Positions 1-7,380 of a stretch of 14,313 nucleotides of DNA are shown here, piece after piece (the stretch's first letter is position 1; every line of letters starts with the position of its first letter). The position numbers and the translations under genes were made by a program. This DNA is from Bacteroidaceae bacterium. GTDB lineage: Bacteria > Bacteroidota > Bacteroidia > Bacteroidales > Bacteroidaceae. Under the pieces are notes generated by a model, which saw only the letters and a program-made list of their open reading frames with translations, did not search any database and had not been told where the DNA came from. The stretch covers positions 1 to 14,313 of the forward strand of contig JAFZUB010000140.1 of NCBI GenBank assembly GCA_017618515.1. Direction: 5' to 3'.

Positions 1-1
1 A

Positions 2-2203
2 CAGGACCTGAGCGGCATCACGGCTAACGACAACCTGAAGGACGAGATGTTTATTCTCACCTCACGCCGTCTCATCGGTCGTGTAGTTGACAAGCTGAAG
101 CTCGATGTGTCGTACAACACTACCATGCGCTTCACTCCCATCTCGCTGTTTGAGGACTCCCCCATTCTGGCCGAGTTCCTTGAGCCGTTTAAGGGTCACG
201 TGATGTTTGAGGCCGAGATTAAAGGCAACTCCGTCAAGGTGGACAAGTTGCGCTTCGACGGCGAGAAGACAGGCTTCCAGAAGACCGTCACCTTCGGCGA
301 GCCGTTTAAGACTCCCGCTGGTATCGTGGTGCTGAAGAAAACCAAGTATACACGCAGGTATGACAACAAGACGATACGTATCTCCCGCGCCAGCCGTGAG
401 GATGCCATCACGAGCTATCGCTCACGCATCGGTGCTTCGGAGAATGACAAAGACGCTAACCTTATTACCATATCCTGCATGGATGCCAACCGTGGTAGGG
501 CTAACAAAATCCTCAACACTCTGCTCGATGTGTATAAGGCAGACATCGTGGATGCCAAGAACACCTCGGGAAAGAAGACCGCCGAGTTTATCGACGAGCG
601 TATCGCCCTTATCGGTTCGCAGCTGAGCGATGTAGAGCGCGACCTCGTCAACTTCAAGCAAGAGAGCAACCTGCTCGACTTCAACCTCAACGTTACCAAC
701 TACCTGCAGGAGAGCATGGCCTCCAACCAGACGCTGCTTGACCTTGAGACGAGGCTGGCCGTGGTTAGCTCACTGCGCGATTTCATTGTCAATAGCGCCA
801 ATAATGAGAAGCTGATTCCCGTGCTCGGCGCTCTGGGCAATGCCTCGATGGAGAGCCAGATCAACCAGTATAACCAGTTGATGATTGAGCGCAACAACCT
901 GTTGGCAAACTCATCCATCACAGCGCCTACCATTGTGCAGCGTGACCAGGTGCTCAAAGAGATGCGCCACACCATCTGCGCTGGTATCGACAGCTATGTC
1001 AACTCTATCCGCATCCAGTTGGCCAAGGCCCGCGGCTCCGACAATCGTCTGCGCTCGCAGATGACCAGTGCTCCGCAGGCTGAGATCAAGACTCTCGATA
1101 TCACCCGTCAGCAGAAGGTAAAGGAAGCCCTCTACACTTACCTGCTCAACAAGCGTGAGGAGAACGCCCTGCAGTTGGCCATCAACGATGCCAACGTGCG
1201 TATCGTGGAGTATCCCTACGGTGTGAAGAGCCCCGTATCGCCCCATACCGGACGCATCCTTCTGGTGGCCTTCATCCTGGGTCTCGCCATTCCCGCCGCC
1301 ATCTTCTGGTTCTTGATCACTATGGATAAGACAGTACGTGGTCGCAAGGATATTGAGGACACCCTCTCCGCTCCTATACTGGGCGACATCCCACGCTGGG
1401 ACGATGAGCGCAACGAGAAGAAATTCCTTACCAAGGAGGATAACGGTAAGACTATCTCCGAGGCCTTCCGTGTGCTGCGCTACAATCTCAATATGATTAG
1501 CCAGGAGGGAGTGATTGCCATCACCTCGTCCACTCCGTCGCAGGGTAAGAGCTTCATCTCGCGTAACCTCGCTGCCATTCTCGCTATCGGTGGTGCAAAG
1601 ACCATGCTTATCGACGCCGATATCCGCAAGAACTCCGTATCTGAGGTGCTCGGTCTGAAGCGCACCAACTATGGTCTGACATCCTATCTGGCCAAGCAGT
1701 GTGAGATTGACGATATCATCGTGAAGGGCGTGAGCGACAACCTCGACATGATTCCTGCCGGTGTACGTCCGCCTAACCCTGCCGAGCTATTGATGAGCAG
1801 CCGTCTCGACACACTTATCAAGACTCTGCGTGAAGACCTCGGCTACAAGTATGTCATCGTTGACTGTACGCCTACCATCAACGTGGCTGACGCAGGCATC
1901 GTTAACCGCGTGGCAGACACCACTCTCTACGTTATCCGCGTAGGTGCCGAAGACCGCCGCTTCCTGCCAGACTTGGAGAAGCTGTATAAGGACGGTAAGT
2001 TCAAGAATATGAGTATTGTCGTCAACGACAGCAACGCCAAGGGCCAGGGCAACTACGGCTATGGTTATGGCTACGGTTACGGCTACGGCTATGGTTATGG
2101 CTACGGTTATGGTTACGGCTATGGCTACGGCTACGGCAACGAGCATAAGCACCGTACCAAGATTGGCCGCAAGATTGAGAAATTCCTGAGTATCCGCAAA
2201 TAG
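2..2203 (+). CDS. Wzz/Wzc-type polysaccharide chain-length protein with cytoplasmic tyrosine autokinase (5' end cut by window)
   Basis: The reading frame is open to the left edge, so the ATG at 47 is internal and the true start lies outside. Numbering here counts that Met as 1. The periplasmic part is a Wzz/GNVR-like domain with long helical stretches (about 165-385), followed by a membrane segment at 404-426. A BY-kinase domain comes next: Walker A SSTPSQGKS (494-502, K501), Walker A' LIDAD (521-525, D523 and D525) and Walker B VIVD (603-606, D606). The C-terminus is a Tyr-Gly repeat (670-697) and a basic tail. In this family the kinase phosphorylates the tyrosine cluster of its neighbours, and cycles of phosphorylation control the export and length of capsule or exopolysaccharide. 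The fused membrane-plus-kinase layout is the Gram-negative Wzc type. Export partners should lie upstream of the window. Family assignment is firm; the polysaccharide is unknown. Confidence 0.93.
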   Translation, partial: QDLSGITANDNLKDEMFILTSRRLIGRVVDKLKLDVSYNTTMRFTPISLFEDSPILAEFLEPFKGHVMFEAEIKGNSVKVDKLRFDGEKTGFQKTVTFGEPFKTPAGIVVLKKTKYTRRYDNKTIRISRASREDAITSYRSRIGASENDKDANLITISCMDANRGRANKILNTLLDVYKADIVDAKNTSGKKTAEFIDERIALIGSQLSDVERDLVNFKQESNLLDFNLNVTNYLQESMASNQTLLDLETRLAVVSSLRDFIVNSANNEKLIPVLGALGNASMESQINQYNQLMIERNNLLANSSITAPTIVQRDQVLKEMRHTICAGIDSYVNSIRIQLAKARGSDNRLRSQMTSAPQAEIKTLDITRQQKVKEALYTYLLNKREENALQLAINDANVRIVEYPYGVKSPVSPHTGRILLVAFILGLAIPAAIFWFLITMDKTVRGRKDIEDTLSAPILGDIPRWDDERNEKKFLTKEDNGKTISEAFRVLRYNLNMISQEGVIAITSSTPSQGKSFISRNLAAILAIGGAKTMLIDADIRKNSVSEVLGLKRTNYGLTSYLAKQCEIDDIIVKGVSDNLDMIPAGVRPPNPAELLMSSRLDTLIKTLREDLGYKYVIVDCTPTINVADAGIVNRVADTTLYVIRVGAEDRRFLPDLEKLYKDGKFKNMSIVVNDSNAKGQGNYGYGYGYGYGYGYGYGYGYGYGYGYGYGNEHKHRTKIGRKIEKFLSIRK
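2054..2137 (+). repeat. Hexanucleotide TAYGGY repeat encoding 14 Tyr-Gly pairs
   Basis: Fourteen consecutive TAY-GGY codon pairs encode the tyrosine cluster of the kinase. Third positions vary between C and T. The 24-base block at 2054-2077 recurs exactly at 2084-2107, a shift of 30 bases, which indicates internal duplication. BY-kinases carry C-terminal tyrosine clusters as autophosphorylation sites; this one is long and perfectly alternating. Confidence 0.95.
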
Positions 2204-2220
2204 CGGAACGCCCACCATAC

Positions 2221-2265
2221 AAAAAGCGAGCCTGCAAGAACGACATCTCGATTCTTGCAGGCTCG
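2221..2265 (-). terminator. Rho-independent terminator ending the TetR-FabG-RluA-GT2 unit
   Basis: A perfect 14-bp stem pairs 2227-2240 with 2252-2265 around an 11-base loop. Read on the minus strand, the hairpin is followed by C and then five T (complement of 2221-2225). This is the layout of an intrinsic terminator for the minus-strand genes. No T-run follows on the plus strand, but the hairpin lies just after the kinase stop and may also stabilise or end that transcript. Confidence 0.85.
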
Positions 2266-2285
2266 ACTCTTAACTCTCGGCTCTT
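2265..2285. repeat. Heptamer array, 3 units, at the 3' end of the GT2 gene
   Basis: Three abutting 7-bp units read GACTCTT (2265-2271), AACTCTC and GGCTCTT (2279-2285). They run from the base of the terminator stem into the GT2 stop codon. On the minus strand they read as AAGAGTC-like units, the same family as the array at the other end of the gene (2998-3039). Confidence 0.7.
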
Positions 2286-2997
2286 ATTCTTTTCCGAAGC
2301 GATATTTGATAAGCCACCACGCAGCCTTTAGGCCGTCACTCAGGCGCACCTTCTTGCCCTGCTCCCGAGTGCGGGGGAAGTAGCTGATGGGCACCTCCTG
2401 TATCTTCAGTCCTCGGCGTGCTATCTTTGCCGTCACCTCGGGACAGAACTCAAAGCCGCGGCATTGCAGGTTGACAGACTTAAGCAGCGGAGTGCTGAAC
2501 ATCTTGTAGCACGTAGCCTCGTCGGTGAGGTGCTGGCCGTAGAGCATATTGGCCAAGGACGTGAGGAGGCGGTTGCCGTGGTAGAAGAAACGGCTGCCTT
2601 GCCTGCCGCCCACGAGAAATCGCGAGCCATAGACCACCGGCAGATTGTTGTCAATCATCTTGTTGAGCATCACCACATAGTCGTTGGGGTCAAGCTCCTC
2701 GTCGGCATCTTGTATGACCACATAGTCGCCACTCACGGCGGGTAGTGCAGTACGGATGGCCATTCCCTTGCCCATATTGACGCTGTGACTGAGCAGCTTC
2801 ACGCTGGCCGCAGGGTCTGAGCCCACAAATGCTTCTGCATGAGCCGCAGTATCGTCGGTGGAGCCGTCGTTGACTACTATTATCTCCTTTCCAATGCCAT
2901 AGGGCAACTCCACCTGCAGCACTTTTCTCAGCACAGCTGCAAGGTTGGCGCCCTCATTGTAGGCGGGAATGATTATGGAAAGGGTTGACGGTTTCAT
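2284..2997 (-). CDS. Family 2 glycosyltransferase, dolichol-phosphate-mannose-synthase type, soluble
   Basis: The 237-residue product starts with a GT-A nucleotide-sugar fold: SIIIPAYNEG at 7-16, VVNDGSTDD at 41-49 and the metal-binding acidic motif QDADEE at 96-101. Relatives such as DPM1 move a sugar from a nucleotide donor to a polyprenyl phosphate on the inner face of the membrane. No hydrophobic C-terminal membrane segments are visible, unlike GtrB or ArnC, so it would be a soluble or peripheral enzyme. Donor and acceptor cannot be told from sequence. It is the last gene of the minus-strand unit, 37 bases after the RluA-like gene, and heptamer arrays touch both its start and its stop codon. 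No Shine-Dalgarno site is seen; the ATG directly follows the array. Confidence 0.9.
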   Translation of the reverse strand: MKPSTLSIIIPAYNEGANLAAVLRKVLQVELPYGIGKEIIVVNDGSTDDTAAHAEAFVGSDPAASVKLLSHSVNMGKGMAIRTALPAVSGDYVVIQDADEELDPNDYVVMLNKMIDNNLPVVYGSRFLVGGRQGSRFFYHGNRLLTSLANMLYGQHLTDEATCYKMFSTPLLKSVNLQCRGFEFCPEVTAKIARRGLKIQEVPISYFPRTREQGKKVRLSDGLKAAWWLIKYRFGKE

Positions 2998-3039
2998 GAC
3001 TCTTTACTCTAGACTCTTGGCTCTTGACTTTCGACTATA
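2998..3039. repeat. Heptamer array, about 6 units, between the RluA-like and GT2 genes
   Basis: Abutting 7-bp units fill the whole gap: GACTCTT at 2998-3004 and again at 3012-3018, GGCTCTT at 3019-3025, and variants at 3005-3011, 3026-3032 and 3033-3039. On the minus strand the last unit, AAGAGTC, directly precedes the GT2 ATG. The distal unit overlaps the RluA-like stop codon (3035-3037). Confidence 0.75.
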
Positions 3040-3727
3040 AATCTACGGTTTCATCGAGGGATTTGGCCAGCGTGCGCCACAGATTAGTGTCGGGGCACGG
3101 AGCCTTTATGTCTATCATCTGGTGGCTCACGGGATGCTCAAACCTCACCCTCCAAGCGTGGAGCGATATGCTGCCATCGGGATTGCTGCGCGGAGCGCCG
3201 TATTTCAGGTCACCCTTGATGGTGCACCCTATTGAGGCGAGCTGGCAGCGTATCTGATGATGGCGCCCAGTGAGCAGGCGCACCGCCAACAGATGGTAGT
3301 TGTCGGAGGAGGCTATCAGTCGGTAGCGCAGCCGTGCCAGCTTGGCATCGGGGCGCTCCACGGGGCTGACAAACGATTTGTTGAGCCGCTCGTTGCGAGT
3401 AAGCCACGAGGTTATCTCGCCCTCCGCCTCGCGGGGTTTGTTGGCGACGATGGCGAGGTAGGTCTTCTCCACTCCGCCGTCGCGGAAGAGATTGTTCATG
3501 CGAGTCAGCGCCTTGCTGGTTCGTGCAAACACCACCACTCCGCTCACGGGTCGGTCCAGGCGGTGAGTAACACCAAGGAACACCTGCCCAGGTTTGGCAT
3601 AGTGTTCCTTGATATAAGCCTTGACGATATCGCTCAAGGGAGTATCGCCTGTCTTGTCGCCCTGCACTATCTCGCCGGCGGCCTTGCAGACGGCTATCAG
3701 ATGGTTGTCTTCGTAGAGAACGTGCAT
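3035..3727 (-). CDS. RluA-family RNA pseudouridine synthase
   Basis: The 230-residue product has the RluA signature: HRLDRPVSG at 55-63 with the expected catalytic Asp at 58, the LLTGRHHQIR motif near 150-160, and a C-terminal SLHAWRVRFEHP stretch. These enzymes isomerise uridine to pseudouridine in rRNA or tRNA. There is no N-terminal S4 RNA-binding domain, and the length fits the short RluA type, so the target site cannot be assigned. The ATG directly abuts the FabG stop codon (TAA then ATG, no spacer), which indicates co-translation with fabG. Confidence 0.92.
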   Translation of the reverse strand: MHVLYEDNHLIAVCKAAGEIVQGDKTGDTPLSDIVKAYIKEHYAKPGQVFLGVTHRLDRPVSGVVVFARTSKALTRMNNLFRDGGVEKTYLAIVANKPREAEGEITSWLTRNERLNKSFVSPVERPDAKLARLRYRLIASSDNYHLLAVRLLTGRHHQIRCQLASIGCTIKGDLKYGAPRSNPDGSISLHAWRVRFEHPVSHQMIDIKAPCPDTNLWRTLAKSLDETVDL

Positions 3728-4474
3728 TTACATATTCATGCCGCCGTCCACCTGGATAACCTGTCCGGTAACATAGCTGGAGAGGTCGCTGGCCAGATAT
3801 ACGGCTGTGTTGGCGATGTCCTCCACCTGTCCGCCGCGGCGCAGAGGAATGCTCTTTATCCATTCGTTGCGCACATCCTCGGGCAGGGCAGCGGTCATGG
3901 CTGTCTCGATGAAGCCCGGAGCGATGGCGTTAGCGCGAATGCCGCGTGAGCCCATCTCCTGTGCCACACTCTTTGCCAGAGCGATAAGTCCAGCCTTAGA
4001 GGCAGCGTAGTTGCTCTGTCCGGCATTGCCGTGCACACCCACTACAGAAGCCATATTGATAATGTTACCACTACGCTGGCGCATCATGATCGGAGTGCAG
4101 GCGTGGATGAAGTTGAAGGCCGACTTGAGGTTTACAGCAATTACTGCGTCCCACTGAGCCTCTGTCATACGCATCATCAGGCCGTCCTTGGTAATACCGG
4201 CGTTGTTCACCAGGATATCGATGGAGCCGAACTCCTCCTTCACCTTGTTTACCACTTCCTCGGTCTGGGCATAGTCTGCCGCGTTGGAGGCATAGCCTAC
4301 GCATTTCACACCCTTGGCAGCAATCTCGGCCTCAGTAGCCTTGCCGTTCTCGTCAATCACCAGGTCGGTGAATGCTACGTTAGCGCCTTCTTCTGCAAAC
4401 TTCAGGGCAATAGCCTTGCCAATACCACGAGCCGCTCCAGTAACGAGGGCTGTCTTTCCTGTTAAAAGTCCCAT
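3728..4474 (-). CDS. fabG: SDR-family 3-oxoacyl-ACP reductase
   Basis: The 248-residue product is a classical short-chain dehydrogenase. It has the NAD(P)-binding TGAARGIG at 12-19, NNAG at 90-93, catalytic N115, S143, Y156 and K160, the PGFIET stretch near 186-191 and a GQVIQVDGGMNM end. FabG reduces 3-oxoacyl-ACP to 3-hydroxyacyl-ACP with NADPH in fatty-acid elongation. Length and motifs fit FabG, though other SDR ketoreductases look alike and there are no neighbouring fab genes to settle it. It follows the TetR gene by 41 bases in the same direction, so its expression is probably under the same promoter and operator. Confidence 0.88.
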   Translation of the reverse strand: MGLLTGKTALVTGAARGIGKAIALKFAEEGANVAFTDLVIDENGKATEAEIAAKGVKCVGYASNAADYAQTEEVVNKVKEEFGSIDILVNNAGITKDGLMMRMTEAQWDAVIAVNLKSAFNFIHACTPIMMRQRSGNIINMASVVGVHGNAGQSNYAASKAGLIALAKSVAQEMGSRGIRANAIAPGFIETAMTAALPEDVRNEWIKSIPLRRGGQVEDIANTAVYLASDLSSYVTGQVIQVDGGMNM

Positions 4475-4483
4475 AGTTATTTA

Positions 4484-4511
4484 TTTGAAATTTGATATTT
4501 GAGATTTACTT
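4484..4511. repeat. Heptamer array TTTGANA, 3-4 units, between tetR-like gene and fabG
   Basis: Abutting units TTTGAAA (4484-4490), TTTGATA (4491-4497) and TTTGAGA (4498-4504), then a decayed fourth unit (4505-4511), fill most of the 41-base gap. The period is the same 7 bp as at the other junctions, but the unit sequence differs. Confidence 0.65.
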
Positions 4512-4515
4512 TCTC

Positions 4516-5106
4516 TTAAAACTGACTTACGCCGAGCATGCGCCTCACCATGTTGACCACCACGGGGCGGCTGCTGTCCTCAGTCATACCGTTGCGCAGG
4601 CGACCGAAGATATACGGCACCTCCAGGCCCTTGATGCAATAGTGAATCACGTCGGCCAGCAGGTCCTCGTTCTCCACATGAAACTGGCCCTTCACGCAGC
4701 CCTCCTTTATCACGCGGCGGTATAGCTCCAGCTCCTCATGGTCAAAGGCCTGGCGCACCTTCTCCACCATCCAGATGTTGCGGAAGAACTCAGCCCTCAG
4801 GTTACCGTTTCTCACCACCGCCTCCTTTACCATATTAAGATGCGTGTATATAAGAGTGGTAATCTTGAGCTCGGGCTCCATGTCGCGGGCGGCCACCTCC
4901 TCCATCTTGTCGGAGATGCGGTCCACCTCGGTCTGTATCACCGCCGAGTAGATTTCCTCCTTGTTGGCGAAATAGGCATAGAGCGTACGGCGGCCCTTTC
5001 CCGAGGCCTTGGCAATATCGTTCATCGTGGTGCCGTTGAGTCCCTTCTGGGCGAAGAGCTTACGCGCCACGTCAATCAATAGACTTCTTGTTTTTATCGT
5101 TGACAT
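4516..5106 (-). CDS. TetR/AcrR-family transcriptional regulator
   Basis: The 196-residue product has a TetR DNA-binding domain in its first 55 residues: a helix-turn-helix at about 27-46 (TMNDIAKASGKGRRTLYAYF) followed by the typical FANKEEIY. The rest is an all-helical ligand-binding and dimerisation region with no recognised ligand class. It is first in the minus-strand unit, upstream of FabG. That order suggests a repressor that senses an acyl or membrane-related ligand and controls its own operon, which is inference. The inverted repeat at 5119-5142 in its leader is a good operator candidate. Confidence 0.9.
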   Translation of the reverse strand: MSTIKTRSLLIDVARKLFAQKGLNGTTMNDIAKASGKGRRTLYAYFANKEEIYSAVIQTEVDRISDKMEEVAARDMEPELKITTLIYTHLNMVKEAVVRNGNLRAEFFRNIWMVEKVRQAFDHEELELYRRVIKEGCVKGQFHVENEDLLADVIHYCIKGLEVPYIFGRLRNGMTEDSSRPVVVNMVRRMLGVSQF

Positions 5107-5118
5107 AACCTGAAAAAA

Positions 5119-5142
5119 TGCACACTATATTTTCTGTGTGCA
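5119..5142. promoter_or_regulatory. Candidate TetR operator: perfect 7-bp inverted repeat
   Basis: TGCACAC (5119-5125) and GTGTGCA (5136-5142) form a perfect inverted repeat with a 10-base AT-rich spacer, 12 bases upstream of the TetR-like start. It overlaps the -7 box of the minus-strand promoter. A dimeric repressor bound here would block initiation, so autoregulation is likely. Binding is not shown by sequence alone. Confidence 0.6.
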
Positions 5143-5174
5143 AAGTTACGAATTCTTATTCATTCTACTACAAA
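5141..5174 (-). promoter_or_regulatory. Bacteroidota-type promoter for the TetR-FabG-RluA-GT2 unit
   Basis: On the minus strand a -7 box TAACTTTG (complement of 5141-5148) lies 22 bases after a -33 TTTG (complement of 5171-5174). This matches the Bacteroidota primary sigma pattern of TTTG and TAnnTTTG, with a spacer slightly longer than usual. Confidence 0.6.
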
Positions 5175-5232
5175 AAACGCACATTCTTTTTCTTTTTTGT
5201 ATTAAAAACACCATTTTTCCAACGGAAATCAG

Positions 5233-5240
5233 TAATTTTG
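5233..5240 (+). promoter_or_regulatory. -7 box of the promoter for the FAS1 lipoprotein operon
   Basis: TAATTTTG fits the TAnnTTTG consensus and lies 41 bases before the start codon at 5282. No convincing -33 TTTG is seen at normal spacing, so an activator may be needed. The box sits between AACGG (5221-5225) and CCGTT (5241-5245), an imperfect inverted repeat that could bind a regulator. Confidence 0.45.
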
Positions 5241-5281
5241 CCGTTAATAAGATAATGTGTATATAACAAAAATCAACAAAT

Positions 5282-7345
5282 ATGAAACTTTATAAGTTAT
5301 TCTCCATGGCTCTCGTGGCAGGCGCCATCCTGTTCAGCGCCTCGTGTGTCGATAAGGTTGACGAGAGCGACATGTACACTTTCAAGGGTAAGACAGTGCT
5401 CGGCATTCTTGAGAGCAACGACGACTATTCCTATTATGTTGACCTGCTTAGCAAGGTGCGCTTCACCGACCGCGAAGAGTCGTCAACGGCAGCCCAGCTG
5501 CTCTCTGCCAGAGGCAACTACACCGTCTTCGCCCCTGACAACGTAGCCATCCAGGCCTACCTCGACTCCATCTACAACACCACGGGCTACCCCGTGGCCC
5601 AGATTAGCGACTCGCTGGCCACCGCCATCGTCAAGAACTCCATCATCGACACCGGCGACCGCGAGGCCTACTTCTCCACCGACTTCAACAGCGGCGTGCT
5701 CGACGTCACCAACCTTGACGACCGCTTCATAGCCATCGACTTCCAGCCCAGCGAGACCAAGACACGCATCGTCATCAACAGCAGCTCCACCATCACCCGC
5801 GGCGACAACCAGGCCTCCAACGGTGTGGTCCACGGCATCGACCGCGTGCTTGAGTTCACCAACTCCAGCCTCGCCGAGCTAATCAAGCAGACGCCTAACC
5901 TGCAGATATTCGGTGAGTTGCTGCGCCTCACCCACTGGCAGGACTCCCTCACCAAATATCGCGACATGGAGTATGAGAAGACGCCCCACGGCGACGGCAT
6001 CTTCTACGACGGTATCACCAACTACCACACCATCTCGCCCGAGCATCGCTACTTCGGCTACACAGCCTTTGTGGAGACCGACAGCGTGCTCGCCCTCTAC
6101 TGGCAGCTGCCCGCCATCCGCTATCAGGCCAACGGCGCCATCGAGAATTGGGACGAGGTGTATGACGCAGTCCTCGCCAAGTGTAAGGAGATCTACCCCA
6201 ACGCTACTAGCACCGACCCCACCGACGAGAACAACGCCCTCAACAAGTTTGTGGCCTACCACCTGCTGCCCGAGCGCATCCGCTGGGACCAGATAGTGCT
6301 CCACCACTGCGAGATGGGCTACGGCTACGGCGAGCCCAGCCAGCTTGGTGTCGATTGCTATGAGTACTACGAGACCATGGGCTATCAGGAGCGCCGCCTC
6401 ATGAAGATAACGGAAGGCGCACAGAGCGACGGCAAGCGCATCAACCGCAAGGTCATCTACGACTACGGCCAGAACGGCGACCAGCTCAATGTGAAGACCG
6501 TCGTTCGCCCCGGCATCCTCATCACCGAGAACAACGGCAACTACATCCACCAGGCCCTCAACGGATTCTACTACCTCATCAGCGAGCCCCTGGTATATGA
6601 CGAGGGCGTGCCCAACGTGGTTCTCAACGAGCGCATCCGCTGGGACTACTCCTCCCTCGTGCCCGAGATAATGACCAACAACCTGCGCAACGTAAAGCAC
6701 AACACCTTTATCGCGCTCGACGCCAACTACTTCGACCATATCCGCATGACCGAAGCCACCCACTACAAGTACAACTCCTACTACACCGCCACCGTGGAGA
6801 ACTACCAGGGTGACGAGCACAATATCAACGGCCAGTACGACTTTACCCTCGAGCTGCCGCCCGTGCCCTTCCGCGGCACCTACGAGTTCCGTATCAGCGT
6901 GGCCCACGGCGGCCACCTCGGCATGGCACAGCTCTACATCGGCAAAGACCCCAACCGTCTGCACGCCTGCGGACTGCCCGTTGACCTGCGCCGCGACGTC
7001 TATGCCGACGATATCGGCTACAAGCTCGACGGAGCCGACTGGGAGGTCAACCGCCAGAACGACAAGGACATGCGACTGCGCGGATGGATGAAGCCGCCAC
7101 AGCACGACGGCATCAAGACCGGCTACGGCACCCCGCCGCAGGAGGCCATGCGCTCCTCCTATAGCAAAGGACCGTACGCCCGTCTGCGCTACGTGGTATA
7201 TACCGGTACCTTCGACCCTGCCGACCGCCTCTACATGCGCGTGAAGAACGTGCTTGAGAACCCTGCCGCCAGCTTCGAGATCGACATCCTCGAGTACTGC
7301 CCCAAGAGCGTATATGCCGGCGAGGAAGCAGAGGATATTTGGTAG
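5282..7345 (+). CDS. Surface lipoprotein with fasciclin (FAS1) domains
   Basis: The 687-residue product has a lipoprotein signal (hydrophobic 7-20, then SASC with lipidated Cys22) and an acidic stretch, VDKVDESD, after the Cys. In Bacteroidota such a charged tail resembles the surface-export signal. A FAS1 domain spans about 36-192, with FAPDNVAI (83-90) and NGVVHGIDRVL (180-190). A second, more diverged FAS1-like domain runs from about 195 to 445, and a beta-rich domain follows near 505-687. Such proteins often lie in polysaccharide-utilisation loci and may bind glycans or other surface proteins. It is first in the plus-strand operon, 35 bases before a GH127-type gene, so a role in presenting or binding an arabinose-containing or similar glycan is plausible inference. 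No SusC/SusD pair is in the window. Confidence 0.85.
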   Translation: MKLYKLFSMALVAGAILFSASCVDKVDESDMYTFKGKTVLGILESNDDYSYYVDLLSKVRFTDREESSTAAQLLSARGNYTVFAPDNVAIQAYLDSIYNTTGYPVAQISDSLATAIVKNSIIDTGDREAYFSTDFNSGVLDVTNLDDRFIAIDFQPSETKTRIVINSSSTITRGDNQASNGVVHGIDRVLEFTNSSLAELIKQTPNLQIFGELLRLTHWQDSLTKYRDMEYEKTPHGDGIFYDGITNYHTISPEHRYFGYTAFVETDSVLALYWQLPAIRYQANGAIENWDEVYDAVLAKCKEIYPNATSTDPTDENNALNKFVAYHLLPERIRWDQIVLHHCEMGYGYGEPSQLGVDCYEYYETMGYQERRLMKITEGAQSDGKRINRKVIYDYGQNGDQLNVKTVVRPGILITENNGNYIHQALNGFYYLISEPLVYDEGVPNVVLNERIRWDYSSLVPEIMTNNLRNVKHNTFIALDANYFDHIRMTEATHYKYNSYYTATVENYQGDEHNINGQYDFTLELPPVPFRGTYEFRISVAHGGHLGMAQLYIGKDPNRLHACGLPVDLRRDVYADDIGYKLDGADWEVNRQNDKDMRLRGWMKPPQHDGIKTGYGTPPQEAMRSSYSKGPYARLRYVVYTGTFDPADRLYMRVKNVLENPAASFEIDILEYCPKSVYAGEEAEDIW

Positions 7346-7347
7346 TA

Positions 7348-7375
7348 TAGAGAATAGAGAAAAGAGAATAGAGAA
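7348..7375. repeat. Heptamer array TAGAGAA, 4 units, in the leader of the first GH127 gene
   Basis: TAGAGAA occurs at 7348-7354, 7355-7361 and 7369-7375, with AAGAGAA at 7362-7368. The units begin two bases after the FAS1 gene stop and end five bases before the next ATG, so they occupy the whole ribosome-loading region. Confidence 0.8.
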
Positions 7376-7380
7376 ACAAA

